The notes under the pieces were generated by a model. It saw only the letters and a list, made by a program, of their open reading frames with translations. It was not told where the DNA came from and did no database searches. A program made the position numbers and the translations under genes. DNA of 64,000 bases from Chondrus crispus (Eukaryota > Rhodophyta > Florideophyceae > Gigartinales > Gigartinaceae). Below, in pieces: positions 1 through 9,770 of the stretch. Every line of letters begins with the position of its first letter. Position 1 is the stretch's first letter. The stretch covers positions 124,001 to 188,000 of the forward strand of contig NW_005178753.1 of NCBI RefSeq assembly GCF_000350225.1. The letters run 5' to 3'.

Positions 1-154
1 ACTCATTTCATTATCGAAATGGACAACGGTTATACTCTAGGGTTCACAGGCGACGAAGAAGTGAAATACGCAGATGTCGTCTCGGGTGGTGAAGGGATGA
101 CTATGCTTGTGCGTTTAAGTGGTGGTCGCGACTCGAAAATAGAACCTCTCTTCA
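1..154 (+). pseudogene. pogo-like transposase, left half (interrupted by a 19-kb insertion)
   Basis: The frame is open from the window edge and reads through residues such as MDNGYTLGF and SGGEGMTMLVRLSGG up to IEPLF. These are typical of the DDE endonuclease core of pogo/Tigger-like DNA transposons. The similarity stops exactly at position 154, where the inverted-repeat end of a large transposon begins. The protein resumes in the same frame with MVFKNKGRNYPIKG at 19404, so the two pieces are one gene split by insertion. The start of the element lies outside the window. The flanking CA at 153-154 is repeated at 19403-19404. Confidence 0.75.
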
Positions 155-170
155 CACAGGAAGGTCAAAT
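155..170 (+). repeat. Left terminal inverted repeat of the 19-kb transposon
   Basis: CACAGGAAGGTCAAAT is identical over 16 bases to the reverse complement of the right end. It is followed at about 186-235 by A/T-rich blocks, including a TTTGCGCAAA palindrome and GGCCAGCAAAAAATG. A variant of the latter occurs near the right end. Such subterminal motifs are usually transposase-binding sites. Confidence 0.85.
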
Positions 171-1050
171 CAGCCTATCTGACGCAATAAAAAATTTGCG
201 CAAATATTTTGGTCCGGGCCAGCAAAAAATGTGTCATAAATGTAGCAACGCTTGCTGATTTCATGTCGCGATTTTGCACATTTTTTACCAATGATGCCAT
301 TGGCTAGAAAGCAGCATAGTTATGGCACAGCGGCTCTACCTGGCCCGTGGCGGTAGATGGTTGGCTGGAGCTGCACACGGAGTAGGTCTTGCAGGGCCAA
401 ACTTTGTTACATTGAGGTAATGATGAGACGATGATCACCGCTGCATCTGCGCAGCCACCGACGACTATGTTTTGCTGCTCCAGGGCAATGACAACATGTG
501 TCCATTCGCAGCCCCAATGCAGCACTAGACGTAATGCCGCGACCTACTCTCAGTCAATGAAATGTTAGTCCAGTGCCTTTCTTGCAAAGGTGATGTCACC
601 GCGCTGGTCCAGAAACGGTCCCATCCCGAAGGATGAAACCGATAGCAGTTCTAGCGGCGTTCACACCACATTTATTTGTAGCAACTAAAGAGTATTGTTA
701 CGGCTACATACACTACATTTACCCCGTCCAAATACCGAAATACCGCGGCAGTGGTTCATTGCGCTTCCGTTAAATACAATAATCAACGCCAAGAAACATA
801 ACAGGAGAGGTCAGTTACGGTCACATTACATGTACTGATGGCTTACTTGATCCTGAGTTAGACGATGGGCGGGTTGACCTGCAGTGAGACAAAGAACGCT
901 GTGAGGATTGGTCAGAACAGTTCTTCGACACTTTCAATGTGTAAGAGAATGTGCGAACGTACGTTAAAGCTTTGTAGCTAATCGCAAAACGGTATTGCCT
1001 AGAGAAAGCGCTCACTTACCCAACGTGTGCAGCGCACTCGTGTCTCCACA

Positions 1051-1340
1051 TGAGATTTCAACCGAACACGCAACTCGCGGAAATGAAACTGTCAGAAAAG
1101 AGGATGCGCGGTGGATCAGGATTGTGCAGAAGTGGCGTCACTTACTGTGCATGAGATTTCAACCGAACACGCAACTCGCGGAAATGAAACTGTCAGAAAA
1201 GAGGATGCGCGGTGGGTCAGGATTGTGGCAGAAGTGGCGTCACTTACTGTGCATGAGATTTCAACCGAACACGCAACTCGCGGAAATGAAACTGCCAGAA
1301 AAGAAGATGTGTGGTGGGTCAGGACTGCGGACGAGGGGCG
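1051..1340. repeat. Tandem repeat, ~101-102 bp unit, about 2.8 copies
   Basis: Copies start at 1051, 1152 and 1254, each opening with TGAGATTTCAACCGAACACG. The first two are almost identical; the third drifts towards its end. The repeat lies in the left non-coding arm of the large transposon and may be a regulatory or protein-binding array. Frames that cross it are repeat artefacts. Confidence 0.85.
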
Positions 1341-1380
1341 TGCAGAGAGTTGGATCTGGTCCTGGAACTATATATGCAGT

Positions 1381-1412
1381 AGGCGGTAGTTTGATATATC
1401 AAACTACCGCCT
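1381..1412. repeat. Perfect 32-bp palindrome
   Basis: AGGCGGTAGTTTGATA is followed directly by its reverse complement, with no spacer. It follows the three-copy tandem repeat and precedes the transposase region. It could be a cruciform, a dimeric protein-binding site or the scar of a small insertion. Confidence 0.85.
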
Positions 1413-1798
1413 TTTCTGAGTTCGAGCAGGGCATCTGAGTGAAAACCAGTTACATTTTCATGGGCACGTGTCAATAGCAGAATATAGGTTCTGAAATCTC
1501 AATTTGAAATTACCGAATTCGGTATGGCATGGTTGCCCTTAATGACAGCCATCCATTGAGCTTTTTTCGTGCGGTATCACATCAAAATGCGAGTAGAAAC
1601 ATCTCATTCTTACCGTTTCTATTCATTGAACCAAGCTTTAATATTAACGGCACAACCGCATGCATCGCCAAATGTAACAAAAGACCTTCTTTCGTCTGAA
1701 GAGCAGTAAGCTTGCTGAAGTCTTGTTAATGCCGAGGTCCATGCCAAACTTCACTGCAGCCCCACTTCCAGTGGCAAACCTGGTCGAAACCGTCACAG

Positions 1799-2348
1799 AT
1801 GGGGCGTCAAAGCAAGAGTCGTTGGGTTCTTAAAAAACGCGGACCTTATGCAAAGCGTTCCGAAGATGTTGCATCACAAGGGACCACTTCGGATGGGCAC
1901 GCACCATCTTCTTCTGAAACTCAGCTTGAAAGACATCGAAAAAGAGCAAGGCCATGTAGGCAACTGTCTACAAAGCCAGCAAAACGTCCAGGGGATGGAT
2001 TCAAATTACTAGACCGTCAATCAGAATCCTATGCTTCCCTTTTGAAAGACGGGCTTTTAAGCGACCTCCAAGAAAAACAAGGCGTGATGCATGACGGCGT
2101 GGAGGCACTTCCATTAAGTCCTCACTCCAAACGACATGACACGCTCCGTTGTGAAGAAAGCGAACGAATCTGGATTATGCATTGGATTGAGCGTTGAGCA
2201 GGACGTTGTCTACGAAGCTGAAGGGTGCGAAGAGCTGATAGACAGCATGTTCGACGGTGCTTCTGGTGGAATTCGATTGACCTGGACAAATATTGCATCA
2301 CTGATAACAGCAACTGGGAGCACACGTCTCAGCGAGACTGCGTATTAG
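1799..2348 (+). pseudogene. N-terminal part of the CMC-like transposase (frame broken)
   Basis: Two overlapping frames lead towards the main transposase frame. The first (1799-2197) begins MGRQSKSRWVLKKRGPYAKR, is basic, and looks like a real N-terminus. The second (about 2136-2348) contains LSVEQDVVYEAEGCEELIDS and shares its reading frame with the long downstream frame, from which only a TAG at 2346-2348 separates it. Either a frame change near 2100-2140 plus one stop have damaged the gene, or a small intron is present. Introns are rare in these genomes, so decay is more likely. Confidence 0.5.
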
Positions 2349-2480
2349 ACACTTGCTAACTTTAGGAACTGGAGACCGAATGAAAGGCAGATCACTCTCA
2401 AACTGCCATGTACATCTACTCTGAAGAGACGTGTTCGTCCATTTGCGAAATCCAACTTCTTCGTTCCTTGTCGTGTAGAA

Positions 2481-5400
2481 ATGTTTACTGTGGATTTCTC
2501 GAAGTCTGGGTCGAAGGCTGGCGTTGGAAAGTATTCCTCACAGGACAGCGCTCCTACCATGATTGTAAGGCCTAGCGACTGGGCGAAACTTGACTTTTCG
2601 ACAGCAAGATTGCGGGAGATGGTGCAAGGAAGACGGCATGATATGGATCCGTCAAGCGAGGTACCAAGGTTCTTGGATATTGAGGACACTCCACTGATCA
2701 AAGATAGGGCTGGGATTCTATCTGTTTATCGGATTCCAACCGAAGGTGGTGTGACGGTGCAACTTCGAAAAGGGCTCCTTCTTAACATCACGTTCGAAAC
2801 AAGTGACGCCGTGAAGGGCAGATTGATGCAAGCCCAGTTTGCAGTAACGTCCTCAACAAACATGAGCTTTGATGCAGTTGTATCTTCCTTCTTTGTTTAC
2901 GATGATCCGAACTGGACAGAACCGCAGGAGCAGTCTAATTCAAAGCGTACCAAAAGGATGAAGATGAAGAGACCAGAATCTCGGGCATTCCTTCCCAGTG
3001 ACATGGTCGTCGAACTTGCACTTCCAGGACAGCCAGATGCCGAAGATTCGGAAGAACCCACGCAAACACCCTTCCTTGTGTATAGGATGTGGAGAAGACA
3101 TAACTGTGATGACGACTACGCCACCAGCTTGGTTGTATCTTCTGAAAGAAATGTTTCGAATCTCACTGGCACGAATAGGGGGGTTTACAACCAGATGTTT
3201 GACAAAATCGTAGTGAAACGAGTATCTGCGGATGATAATCCGATGGACAAGGGCCATCGCGTCGATGCGGAGAGCAGTGGACGTCTTGAAGATGGAAGAA
3301 AGTACGTTGTGTACAGAATGTTTCTGTACTCTGATAGATTTACGCCGTACATTGGAAAGAAGGGAAGCATAGGTGGTGTATACATGCTGCCAATAGGTAT
3401 GGCTCCGGAGAACCGCAACGGAGCCGGAGCCATCAGACCCATCGGGTTAACTCCTCCAGGAGTATCTACAAACGAGGTACTGGCGGCAGTTATTGATGAT
3501 ATCATTGAGGGGACAGAAAAGGGATTTGAGATGACTACCGCAGAAGGAGAGAAGGTTGTTCTTTTTCTCGATGTCGTCGGGTACGCCCGGGACTATCCTG
3601 CAGTCTCCCACACTTTGGACCTACTAGGGCACTGCTCCAATGTTCCATGTCACTTATGCAGCTATGGAAGGTACGACAAGTCTGGATTTCAAGGAAGCAA
3701 GTATTGTTATACAACTCGCATCCATTCCGACCATCCATCTTTCGCGAGAGATGAGAACCGGGCTACTGCATTGAGGAGATCCAAGTTATCCAGGCAAGAG
3801 TTGAAAGCCCTCGGAATGAATGACGCAGATACGTTTGAGACAAGTTTGCAGGCACTTCATCAACTCTCTGCAAAACTACAACACGTTCGCGCTCGTGTAC
3901 CTCGTGTACTTGGCAGTAGGAAACCGGTTGTTCCTTCTGTTTTCGATTCGTATCGCTCATGCGTTGTGGCTCCCGATCATCTTTTCCTCGGGATTGGTCG
4001 CGACATCATGAATCTCTGTATAACATTGCTACCAAAAGATGTACGCAGAGATGCTGAGGCGATTGCCAAAGTGGCTTTGAAGGATGGTCACCTCATATAT
4101 CAAGAGAGCCTAATCAACCATGACAAGCATGTGCTACAATCAATGAAGATATCGTCTATGTACTGCCTGCTCTTGGTAGCACCACGAGCGATGAAGTGTA
4201 CTTGGTACGTGCACAAAATCACTGGCGAGGGAGTAAGGGGAAACTGTGCTACTATCGATGAAGCTCTCAACCTCCTCGACCTGTTTTCCTCTCTCGTGAG
4301 CAGGACGCAGTACTTTCCGGAATCAAGAATAGATGGTAAGAGGTCAATAGACACACACAATGAAGAAGGAGGAACCAAAAGACTCCTGGAGATTCGGAAT
4401 ATGGCACTTCGTTACCTATCTCGAGTAGATAAGCTGTGTCGCACAAACAGCTTTGCCTCTACTCATTTGGACAAACCAAACCTTCACAGACTGTTAGAGT
4501 TCTTCACACATACATTGCCACTGTTCGGTAGCGTAAGGCATGTACAAGAATTGTTGTTTGAAAGCGCTCATCAGCCATTGAAGAGGGGGGTGGCTCAATC
4601 CAATATGAAAAACTCACAATTACAGGCTATGGAACATCGTCTTGCCAACGACTGGAAGACTCGTCTGGCAATTGAGACTGAAGGCATTGGCACCAGTGAG
4701 AACGGATGGAGCTTTGAGTCAGCGAAGTCGGTTTTGAATATCTTGGGCTACGACATTTCTGGGCTGCAGGATGCCGGAAGATTACTACAAAAGCTTCAGG
4801 ACTGCTTCCCAACTCCTGTTCTGCAGAACCTTCGATTCCATCGGAAAGGACTTTTATCATCGTCTCTCAGTAGGAAGGACTGGCGCGCAGACAAGTCAAG
4901 AATCATGAACCTAGGAAACACTGCGGACGGAGGCCAATGTTCAGAAATGTTCCAATCATCTGACCTTGCATTTCTGTTGAAAGCAAGGGAGCTTTTAGAG
5001 CATTTATGGAAACACAAGATATGTCTTAGAAGTGGCCGGGCGGAGCATGGAAATTTCGTAACTGTACATACATATGGAACTGCGAAGTGGTGCAAAGTAA
5101 CAGACGGGCAAAAGAGGGACCAAACATCTGTTCTGGCAACTATATCCTATGGTAGCGTGATTCAAGCCCTGCAGGCTTGTATAGTTTCGACCGCGGATCC
5201 TGATCTCACATTCACCCTTCATGAGAACAAAGATTCTGAGCATGATCAAGATAGAAGGTTCTGGATGGTGATAGCCGTATTTCAAGTCCAGATTCTGGAC
5301 GCTGGTGGGAAAGAAAGTCAGGAAACAATACGATATTGCGCAGTGAAGGAGTGCGAAGCGGGGGAAGATGGATACCGCGTGTTAATACAACAACGAAACG

Positions 5401-5603
5401 AAAGAAGAGCGCTGGTTGAGCTTGGAAGCTACGTTCGAAAGGCATTAGTTATGCACTACTGCGAACAGGAGAGCGAAGAAAGCGACGATCATATGTGTCT
5501 CATATCCACATCAAACTCAGCAGTACAACACAGGAGTCTCCCAGACGGTGGAATTTATCAGGTGTGGGGGCGAAAGGAAGGGTATCCGCCATGTCGAGCA
5601 TAA
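2481..5603 (+). CDS. DDE transposase, CACTA/Plavaka (CMC)-like
   Basis: A 1040-residue frame counted from the first ATG after the upstream TAG; the frame is open from 2349, so the natural protein is probably longer. No family member could be aligned, but the layout fits the CMC group. There is a YSDRF segment after an aliphatic strand (about 3325-3345), then LFLDVVGYARDYP followed by a cysteine knuckle CSNVPCHLC (about 3560-3660), then QELLFESAHQPLKRG (about 4545-4590). These are candidates for the three acidic catalytic residues and the inserted zinc knuckle. It would act in the nucleus on the element's own CACAG ends. It converges on the methyltransferase gene with a gap of only 72 bp. The family assignment is an inference from motif style. 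Confidence 0.6.
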   Translation: MFTVDFSKSGSKAGVGKYSSQDSAPTMIVRPSDWAKLDFSTARLREMVQGRRHDMDPSSEVPRFLDIEDTPLIKDRAGILSVYRIPTEGGVTVQLRKGLLLNITFETSDAVKGRLMQAQFAVTSSTNMSFDAVVSSFFVYDDPNWTEPQEQSNSKRTKRMKMKRPESRAFLPSDMVVELALPGQPDAEDSEEPTQTPFLVYRMWRRHNCDDDYATSLVVSSERNVSNLTGTNRGVYNQMFDKIVVKRVSADDNPMDKGHRVDAESSGRLEDGRKYVVYRMFLYSDRFTPYIGKKGSIGGVYMLPIGMAPENRNGAGAIRPIGLTPPGVSTNEVLAAVIDDIIEGTEKGFEMTTAEGEKVVLFLDVVGYARDYPAVSHTLDLLGHCSNVPCHLCSYGRYDKSGFQGSKYCYTTRIHSDHPSFARDENRATALRRSKLSRQELKALGMNDADTFETSLQALHQLSAKLQHVRARVPRVLGSRKPVVPSVFDSYRSCVVAPDHLFLGIGRDIMNLCITLLPKDVRRDAEAIAKVALKDGHLIYQESLINHDKHVLQSMKISSMYCLLLVAPRAMKCTWYVHKITGEGVRGNCATIDEALNLLDLFSSLVSRTQYFPESRIDGKRSIDTHNEEGGTKRLLEIRNMALRYLSRVDKLCRTNSFASTHLDKPNLHRLLEFFTHTLPLFGSVRHVQELLFESAHQPLKRGVAQSNMKNSQLQAMEHRLANDWKTRLAIETEGIGTSENGWSFESAKSVLNILGYDISGLQDAGRLLQKLQDCFPTPVLQNLRFHRKGLLSSSLSRKDWRADKSRIMNLGNTADGGQCSEMFQSSDLAFLLKARELLEHLWKHKICLRSGRAEHGNFVTVHTYGTAKWCKVTDGQKRDQTSVLATISYGSVIQALQACIVSTADPDLTFTLHENKDSEHDQDRRFWMVIAVFQVQILDAGGKESQETIRYCAVKECEAGEDGYRVLIQQRNERRALVELGSYVRKALVMHYCEQESEESDDHMCLISTSNSAVQHRSLPDGGIYQVWGRKEGYPPCRA

Positions 5604-5675
5604 GTATATGTGCGGAACAAGAACTCTGGTCTTTATTCAACAGCTTTTAGCACTACCACACAACTCGGAATACTT

Positions 5676-8600
5676 CTATACGCTGACTAGAAGTTCTGCG
5701 CCGGCCTCTATATCCGTGGTTGCGACATATAAAACTGTATCATGGCCGCAAACAAAATTCAGGTCAGCTACCTTTGTCGGCTTGTAGCAAAGGGACACAT
5801 TCGGTGTCCCCGCCTTCCGAAGTCCGTGTCCCTCCACCTCTCTAGTCCCCGTAGCCAGTCTGATCCTTCTTGCGACGCCGAACTGTGCAGGAACAATGTA
5901 AACCTCTCTCACGCCCCGAAAGCTCTTGCTCAATTCAATCGGATATGAACAGTTGCGGAACATTTCAGGTGTACACCCAAGTACACCGTTTTCACCGTAT
6001 TGTTTTGTGGACTGACTTTGTTTTGTTAAGTCCCTATAAACGATTGTTCCATAAACAGGGCATATAACCTCTCCCCTCTGAACAGTTCTTGTCTTAAAAA
6101 CACCAAGAGAGCCATCATTCCAGTGCTTTGAAGGAGCAAAACCGAGAACCATACACTCATATAAAATGATATCTTCGCAGTGAACTGTTTGAAGGCCTCC
6201 GATATATTCCCTCGCCCACTCTGATAAAGGCTTTCCTTTGCACTCTTGCACCATATTTAGTGCTTGTAACTTAGTGGCTAGGAACTTCAAAATGTGCTCC
6301 GGAGCTTGTTGAAAGTAAGGACATCCTCTCGGAGGCTTCCAATCTGAGCCCTTCTCAGCGGCCCTTGTAAATGCCGGATTATGAGCCAACAATAGCTCTG
6401 CTGCGGATTCCAACTGTGGTATGTTGATGTCAGAAGATGGGTTCAGAACACTCTGAGCAAAGACCAGCTCCAAGTTTTCTGTCGCAGCAAGCCAGGCAAC
6501 CGGGTCCCGTTCACACCCCACAAATCTCCGATGCTTTTTGAGCGAAAGACAAGCCACTCCAGTTGAAAAGGTTCCACTGAACATATCAACAACGTAATCA
6601 CCCGGTTGAGTCAAGCGAGAAATGATTTCCATGAGAAGACGTAGAGGTTTCTGCTCCGGTCGCAACGGGACGAACTTTGACTTCGGGGCGTCGGGGTGCT
6701 TAAGCCTCTCTCCCTCTTCTAATCTCGGAACGTTGTCGATAATGTTAGTCCAAGCCGGATGGCGGGAAGAGACGAAGTTGAGGTTATCGTAGTTAACCAG
6801 GGCGAAAGCGTCCTTCGAATTGAGTCCTTTCTTAGTGACATGTACAGCCATCTCGGAAATTCGTCTGAAAGCCGTCGTCTTGATGGCAGCATTCGTGTAA
6901 TAATGACCCGGCATGCTGTTCATAAGCACTGGTGAGGGATTTACACTGAAAATTCGGAGACGCTCCGCAGGGAGATTCACTTCTAGGAGGTCTTCGGTTC
7001 CTGACCGCCCTTCCTCATCGCCTTGATTTGATTCTTCCTCATCTTGTTCATCTTCATTATCAGAACTGACTGCAACTGTACACGATGCGAAGGCGTCATA
7101 CCAGAGTTTGAATTGCAATGCAGAGCAGAACACAAACGCATGTCCACCCTCACGGAGCATCTGACTGATCTCACGAACACAATCAGGCATGTCACTTTTG
7201 CTGAGGTTGTCATGGGTTGAATTCGGAAGATTGTTCTCTCTTCGGTAGTTGTAAGGTGGGTCACAAAGCACCAGCTGTACTCCTTCCAATATTTGTTCGG
7301 AACATGATGAGATATCCTCCTGCGATAGCTCTGGGAATGTACAGCTATACGTCCTTGCGTACTTGTTCATTGCCCTGCAGACATTCTTTAAAGCTTCTCG
7401 ACACTCACAGCCTTCACCTTTACACTCCTGCGTGACTGACAGAGTCCGTGATTGTGCAGGCCAGCGTCCTGCCCGGGACTCTGACCTGTCTGGAGCACTA
7501 CTCACCGATTCACTTTCCCGCACCGCCTGTACAGAGTCGGTGTGTGAGACGGACTTAGAAGCAGTCCTGCGCCTGGCGACAACTGCGAGGCTCCTTGCAA
7601 GGATGTTTTCTTGTCGCGCCTGTTCAGTGGAGTTTACAGAAGAAACCATCTCTATGTCTTGTTGTGGGAGGGAATTCTTCACGTGATTGACCATTTCGTG
7701 ATAACCATCGATGATGGGAGGGATCGTTTCCTGAACTTTCTTGAACCTGTCCAAAGCCATCCAATTCGCCATGGAAGGCATTTCATACAAGTAATCCGAT
7801 GTCACGAGCAAGCGGATATTACTCAGAACAAGTTTTGCTGCCTCGCGGAGAGCATTATCCATGACTGGAACGCGGCCAAATGCTTGTGGGGAACATTCAT
7901 CGGGGAAACAGAATGCCCCGGCGTTGACTGTGATTGTATCCTTCTGTTTTTTGTGGGCGAAGCCTGAACTCAACACAGTAAAGCACAACTCACGGTCGTC
8001 ACTTGTCAAGGTGATGTAAGGATATATCATTTCTTCGCAGTTCTTGAATCCCATATATCTGGCCTTGCAATCCCATGCTCGAATAAATTGCTGAACAGCA
8101 AAGCCAATACGCTGTGACGTCTCCCTATTGACCTTGAAGTACTGCAATACCTTCTTTCTCTTGGCACATGGTGATCCTTGTTTCCTGGTGTGACAGTTCA
8201 TAACTACTCCCACATAGATTAGGAACATCATTGCCTCGAAGGAAGTTGCGGGTGAAGTAAGGAATCGTAGCTCTTTCACAGTATTCCTTTTGGAACTCCT
8301 TTTGCTAAAAAACGTACACTGGAGACCTCTAGCATTGAAGCTGTCGCCGTTAATGTCGCTTATGATTTCGAAGATTTGCCAGGGTCTAGTATCATTGCCT
8401 CTCCCGCAACCAAGAAGCGCCTGCACGATTGCATAGACTTGTGCGACTTGACGTTGATTCATTTTTGATTTGCAAACCTCTGCCTCGGATACATTTTCGG
8501 CTCCCAAAGATTGTAAGTAGTTCTTCGCAGCATCGGTCTCAAGGTTATTCTCAACCCAATCCGCGATATCTCCAAGTTTCGGTACCACGTTCCCAGTTTG

Positions 8601-8678
8601 CTGGATTACGGCTGCTCGCACTACCTGTATGGCTTTGAGGCGCTTCCCGAAGGAAGACGTTTGCGCTTGAGTAGGCAT
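5676..8678 (-). CDS. DNA methyltransferase (DPPY, beta-type) fused to SET-like domain
   Basis: A 1000-residue protein. I chose the ATG at 8678 rather than an in-frame GTG nine bases upstream because this ATG and its following bases are shared with the divergent gene at 10267. Residues ~470-480 read LVLCDPPYN, the catalytic motif IV of N6-adenine DNA methylases. About 220 residues later comes VVDMFSGTFSTGVACL, the AdoMet-binding motif I. The order IV then I is that of the beta class common in bacteria. An acidic linker (DNEDEQDEEE) lies between. The last ~150 residues (GVFKTRTVQRGEVICPVYG ... ATTDIEAGAELLVSV) resemble the start and end of a SET lysine methyltransferase domain. The N-terminal 450 residues are unrecognised. 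The likely role is to methylate adenine in DNA and perhaps a histone or other protein. Fusion of the two in a transposon is unusual; the methylase call is strong, SET moderate. Confidence 0.75.
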   Translation of the reverse strand: MPTQAQTSSFGKRLKAIQVVRAAVIQQTGNVVPKLGDIADWVENNLETDAAKNYLQSLGAENVSEAEVCKSKMNQRQVAQVYAIVQALLGCGRGNDTRPWQIFEIISDINGDSFNARGLQCTFFSKRSSKRNTVKELRFLTSPATSFEAMMFLIYVGVVMNCHTRKQGSPCAKRKKVLQYFKVNRETSQRIGFAVQQFIRAWDCKARYMGFKNCEEMIYPYITLTSDDRELCFTVLSSGFAHKKQKDTITVNAGAFCFPDECSPQAFGRVPVMDNALREAAKLVLSNIRLLVTSDYLYEMPSMANWMALDRFKKVQETIPPIIDGYHEMVNHVKNSLPQQDIEMVSSVNSTEQARQENILARSLAVVARRRTASKSVSHTDSVQAVRESESVSSAPDRSESRAGRWPAQSRTLSVTQECKGEGCECREALKNVCRAMNKYARTYSCTFPELSQEDISSCSEQILEGVQLVLCDPPYNYRRENNLPNSTHDNLSKSDMPDCVREISQMLREGGHAFVFCSALQFKLWYDAFASCTVAVSSDNEDEQDEEESNQGDEEGRSGTEDLLEVNLPAERLRIFSVNPSPVLMNSMPGHYYTNAAIKTTAFRRISEMAVHVTKKGLNSKDAFALVNYDNLNFVSSRHPAWTNIIDNVPRLEEGERLKHPDAPKSKFVPLRPEQKPLRLLMEIISRLTQPGDYVVDMFSGTFSTGVACLSLKKHRRFVGCERDPVAWLAATENLELVFAQSVLNPSSDINIPQLESAAELLLAHNPAFTRAAEKGSDWKPPRGCPYFQQAPEHILKFLATKLQALNMVQECKGKPLSEWAREYIGGLQTVHCEDIILYECMVLGFAPSKHWNDGSLGVFKTRTVQRGEVICPVYGTIVYRDLTKQSQSTKQYGENGVLGCTPEMFRNCSYPIELSKSFRGVREVYIVPAQFGVARRIRLATGTREVEGHGLRKAGTPNVSLCYKPTKVADLNFVCGHDTVLYVATTDIEAGAELLVSV

Positions 8679-9161
8679 GTTTATCACGTGTGATACTTAG
8701 ATGGGGACAGGAATGAATAGCAGTAAGAGGAGCGGAACAAAAGTGCAGGCTTATGTGGAGAACGAAAAGACGTTGTGCGCGATAGTCGATGAGGTGTCTT
8801 AAACGGACGGCAAGAGAAGGAGTAATCCAGTAAAGCAACCGCTTAGGTCTTCTAGGTTTCCACTTGAGGTTTCCACGCAATATTTCCACTTGAAGGGTAC
8901 TCCAACCCACGGTGACGCGTCCCCTACGCGCGGAGGGGGCCAATTTCAGCACTCTTCCACCACCCAGACCCTTGGGTGATGGTGACAAGATCCGTTCGGG
9001 GTACCCCTGCAGCCAACTATTGTTGACTATCGGCGCAGTCCTCCCCCTATGAGAAAATGTCAATGTTCGAGTTTAGCGGCTAAAGCAACTGAATAGAAGA
9101 CGACCTAGTAGAAGTAGTGGTCGATAAGAAGGAACAGGCGCAGCGCAAAACGCAGCGCGAG
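8663..9161. repeat. Left arm of ~500-bp inverted repeat (methyltransferase promoter side)
   Basis: This arm is nearly identical to the reverse complement of 9771-10284. I count only a handful of mismatches plus one 13-bp length difference just before the start codon. It begins within the first codons of the methyltransferase gene (ATGCCTAC) and runs outward through its 5' region. It must hold the promoter and leader of that gene. Frames reading MTFSHRGRTAPIV on both arms are mirror images of the repeat and are not thought to be genes. Confidence 0.9.
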
Positions 9162-9770
9162 CGGTCTGAAAGGTACAAGGTGACACCACGGCCAGCATGA
9201 GCCTGCAGGCACCTTGGTGGACGCGCGTCCCTGACACCTGATATGCACATCGACACTCGATGTGCAAGTAAAATCGGCCAAAAAATTGCCCAAAAAAATC
9301 ATCTGATTTGCACATCGACACTCGATGTGGAAATCAAATCGTCCAAAAAATTGCGCAAAAAAAGGATTTGATTTTCACATCGACTATCGATGTGCCCATC
9401 CGGTGCCTGGGTCGAGCGTCCGAAAAAACTTGACTGTTTTTTTGGCCGCACACCATCCCAGCGCTCCACTGGGGATGTCCAGGCATGTCATCTGTCATGG
9501 GGCATCCCGGGCCATTGATTTTGGGTCTGTAGAGCGTCTCTCCATAGCTTAATCGCCCCTGTGTAGACGCATTTCTGTCCAAAAATCGTCCTGCTCCTCT
9601 TACCCCTTTGACCTCACTCGACCCTTTTCCTCTCTAGCACCTTTCTTCTTCGCACCCTACCGGCGCGCCTATACCGAGTACTTGCATTGCGTCTGCTCTC
9701 CCTTTCCGACCACAGTTACAGTCTCTCTTGCTTCCAGGTCCCGAACGCGTCGCAAACCCGTCTATCGTTT
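9162..9770. promoter_or_regulatory. Spacer of the inverted repeat, with iterons
   Basis: This 609-bp non-coding spacer lies between two identical promoter arms. It contains three palindromic iterons (9246-9394) and a C/T-rich right part. A shared regulatory centre, or a replication or segregation site used by the element's ParB-like protein, is a reasonable guess. Confidence 0.5.
9246..9394. repeat. Three 65-bp iterons with palindromic cores
   Basis: Cores at 9246-9264, 9311-9329 and 9376-9394 read CACATCGA-CAC-TCGATGTG twice and CACATCGA-CTA-TCGATGTG once. They are exactly 65 bp apart. Each of the first two is followed by an A-rich block such as CCAAAAAATTGCGCAAA, resembling the TTTGCGCAAA and GGCC-AAAAAA blocks inside the left and right ends. 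Regular spacing and dyad symmetry are typical of sites for a dimeric DNA-binding protein. Confidence 0.85.

Larger units (their letters stand above)
259..1798. other. Left non-coding region of the 19-kb transposon
   Basis: No convincing gene was seen. The stretch holds a three-copy tandem repeat (about 1051-1340) and a perfect palindrome (1381-1412), described separately. A minus-strand open frame at 304-525 has no recognisable domain and is not called. Confidence 0.5.

Noticed and set aside
995-1438. Repetitive open frame over the 101-bp tandem repeat
   Set aside because: The protein repeat follows from the DNA repeat length, and another frame gives the same effect. Not a gene.
8551-9063. 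Open frame on the left inverted-repeat arm (MTFSHRGRTAPIV...), also present on the right arm at 9869-10402
   Set aside because: It appears in both arms only because they are mirror copies, and it overlaps the promoter and start of the real divergent genes. No domain is visible.
9246-9394. CRISPR-like array
   Set aside because: Only three units, palindromic cores with similar spacers, and a eukaryotic transposon context. Iterons explain them better.
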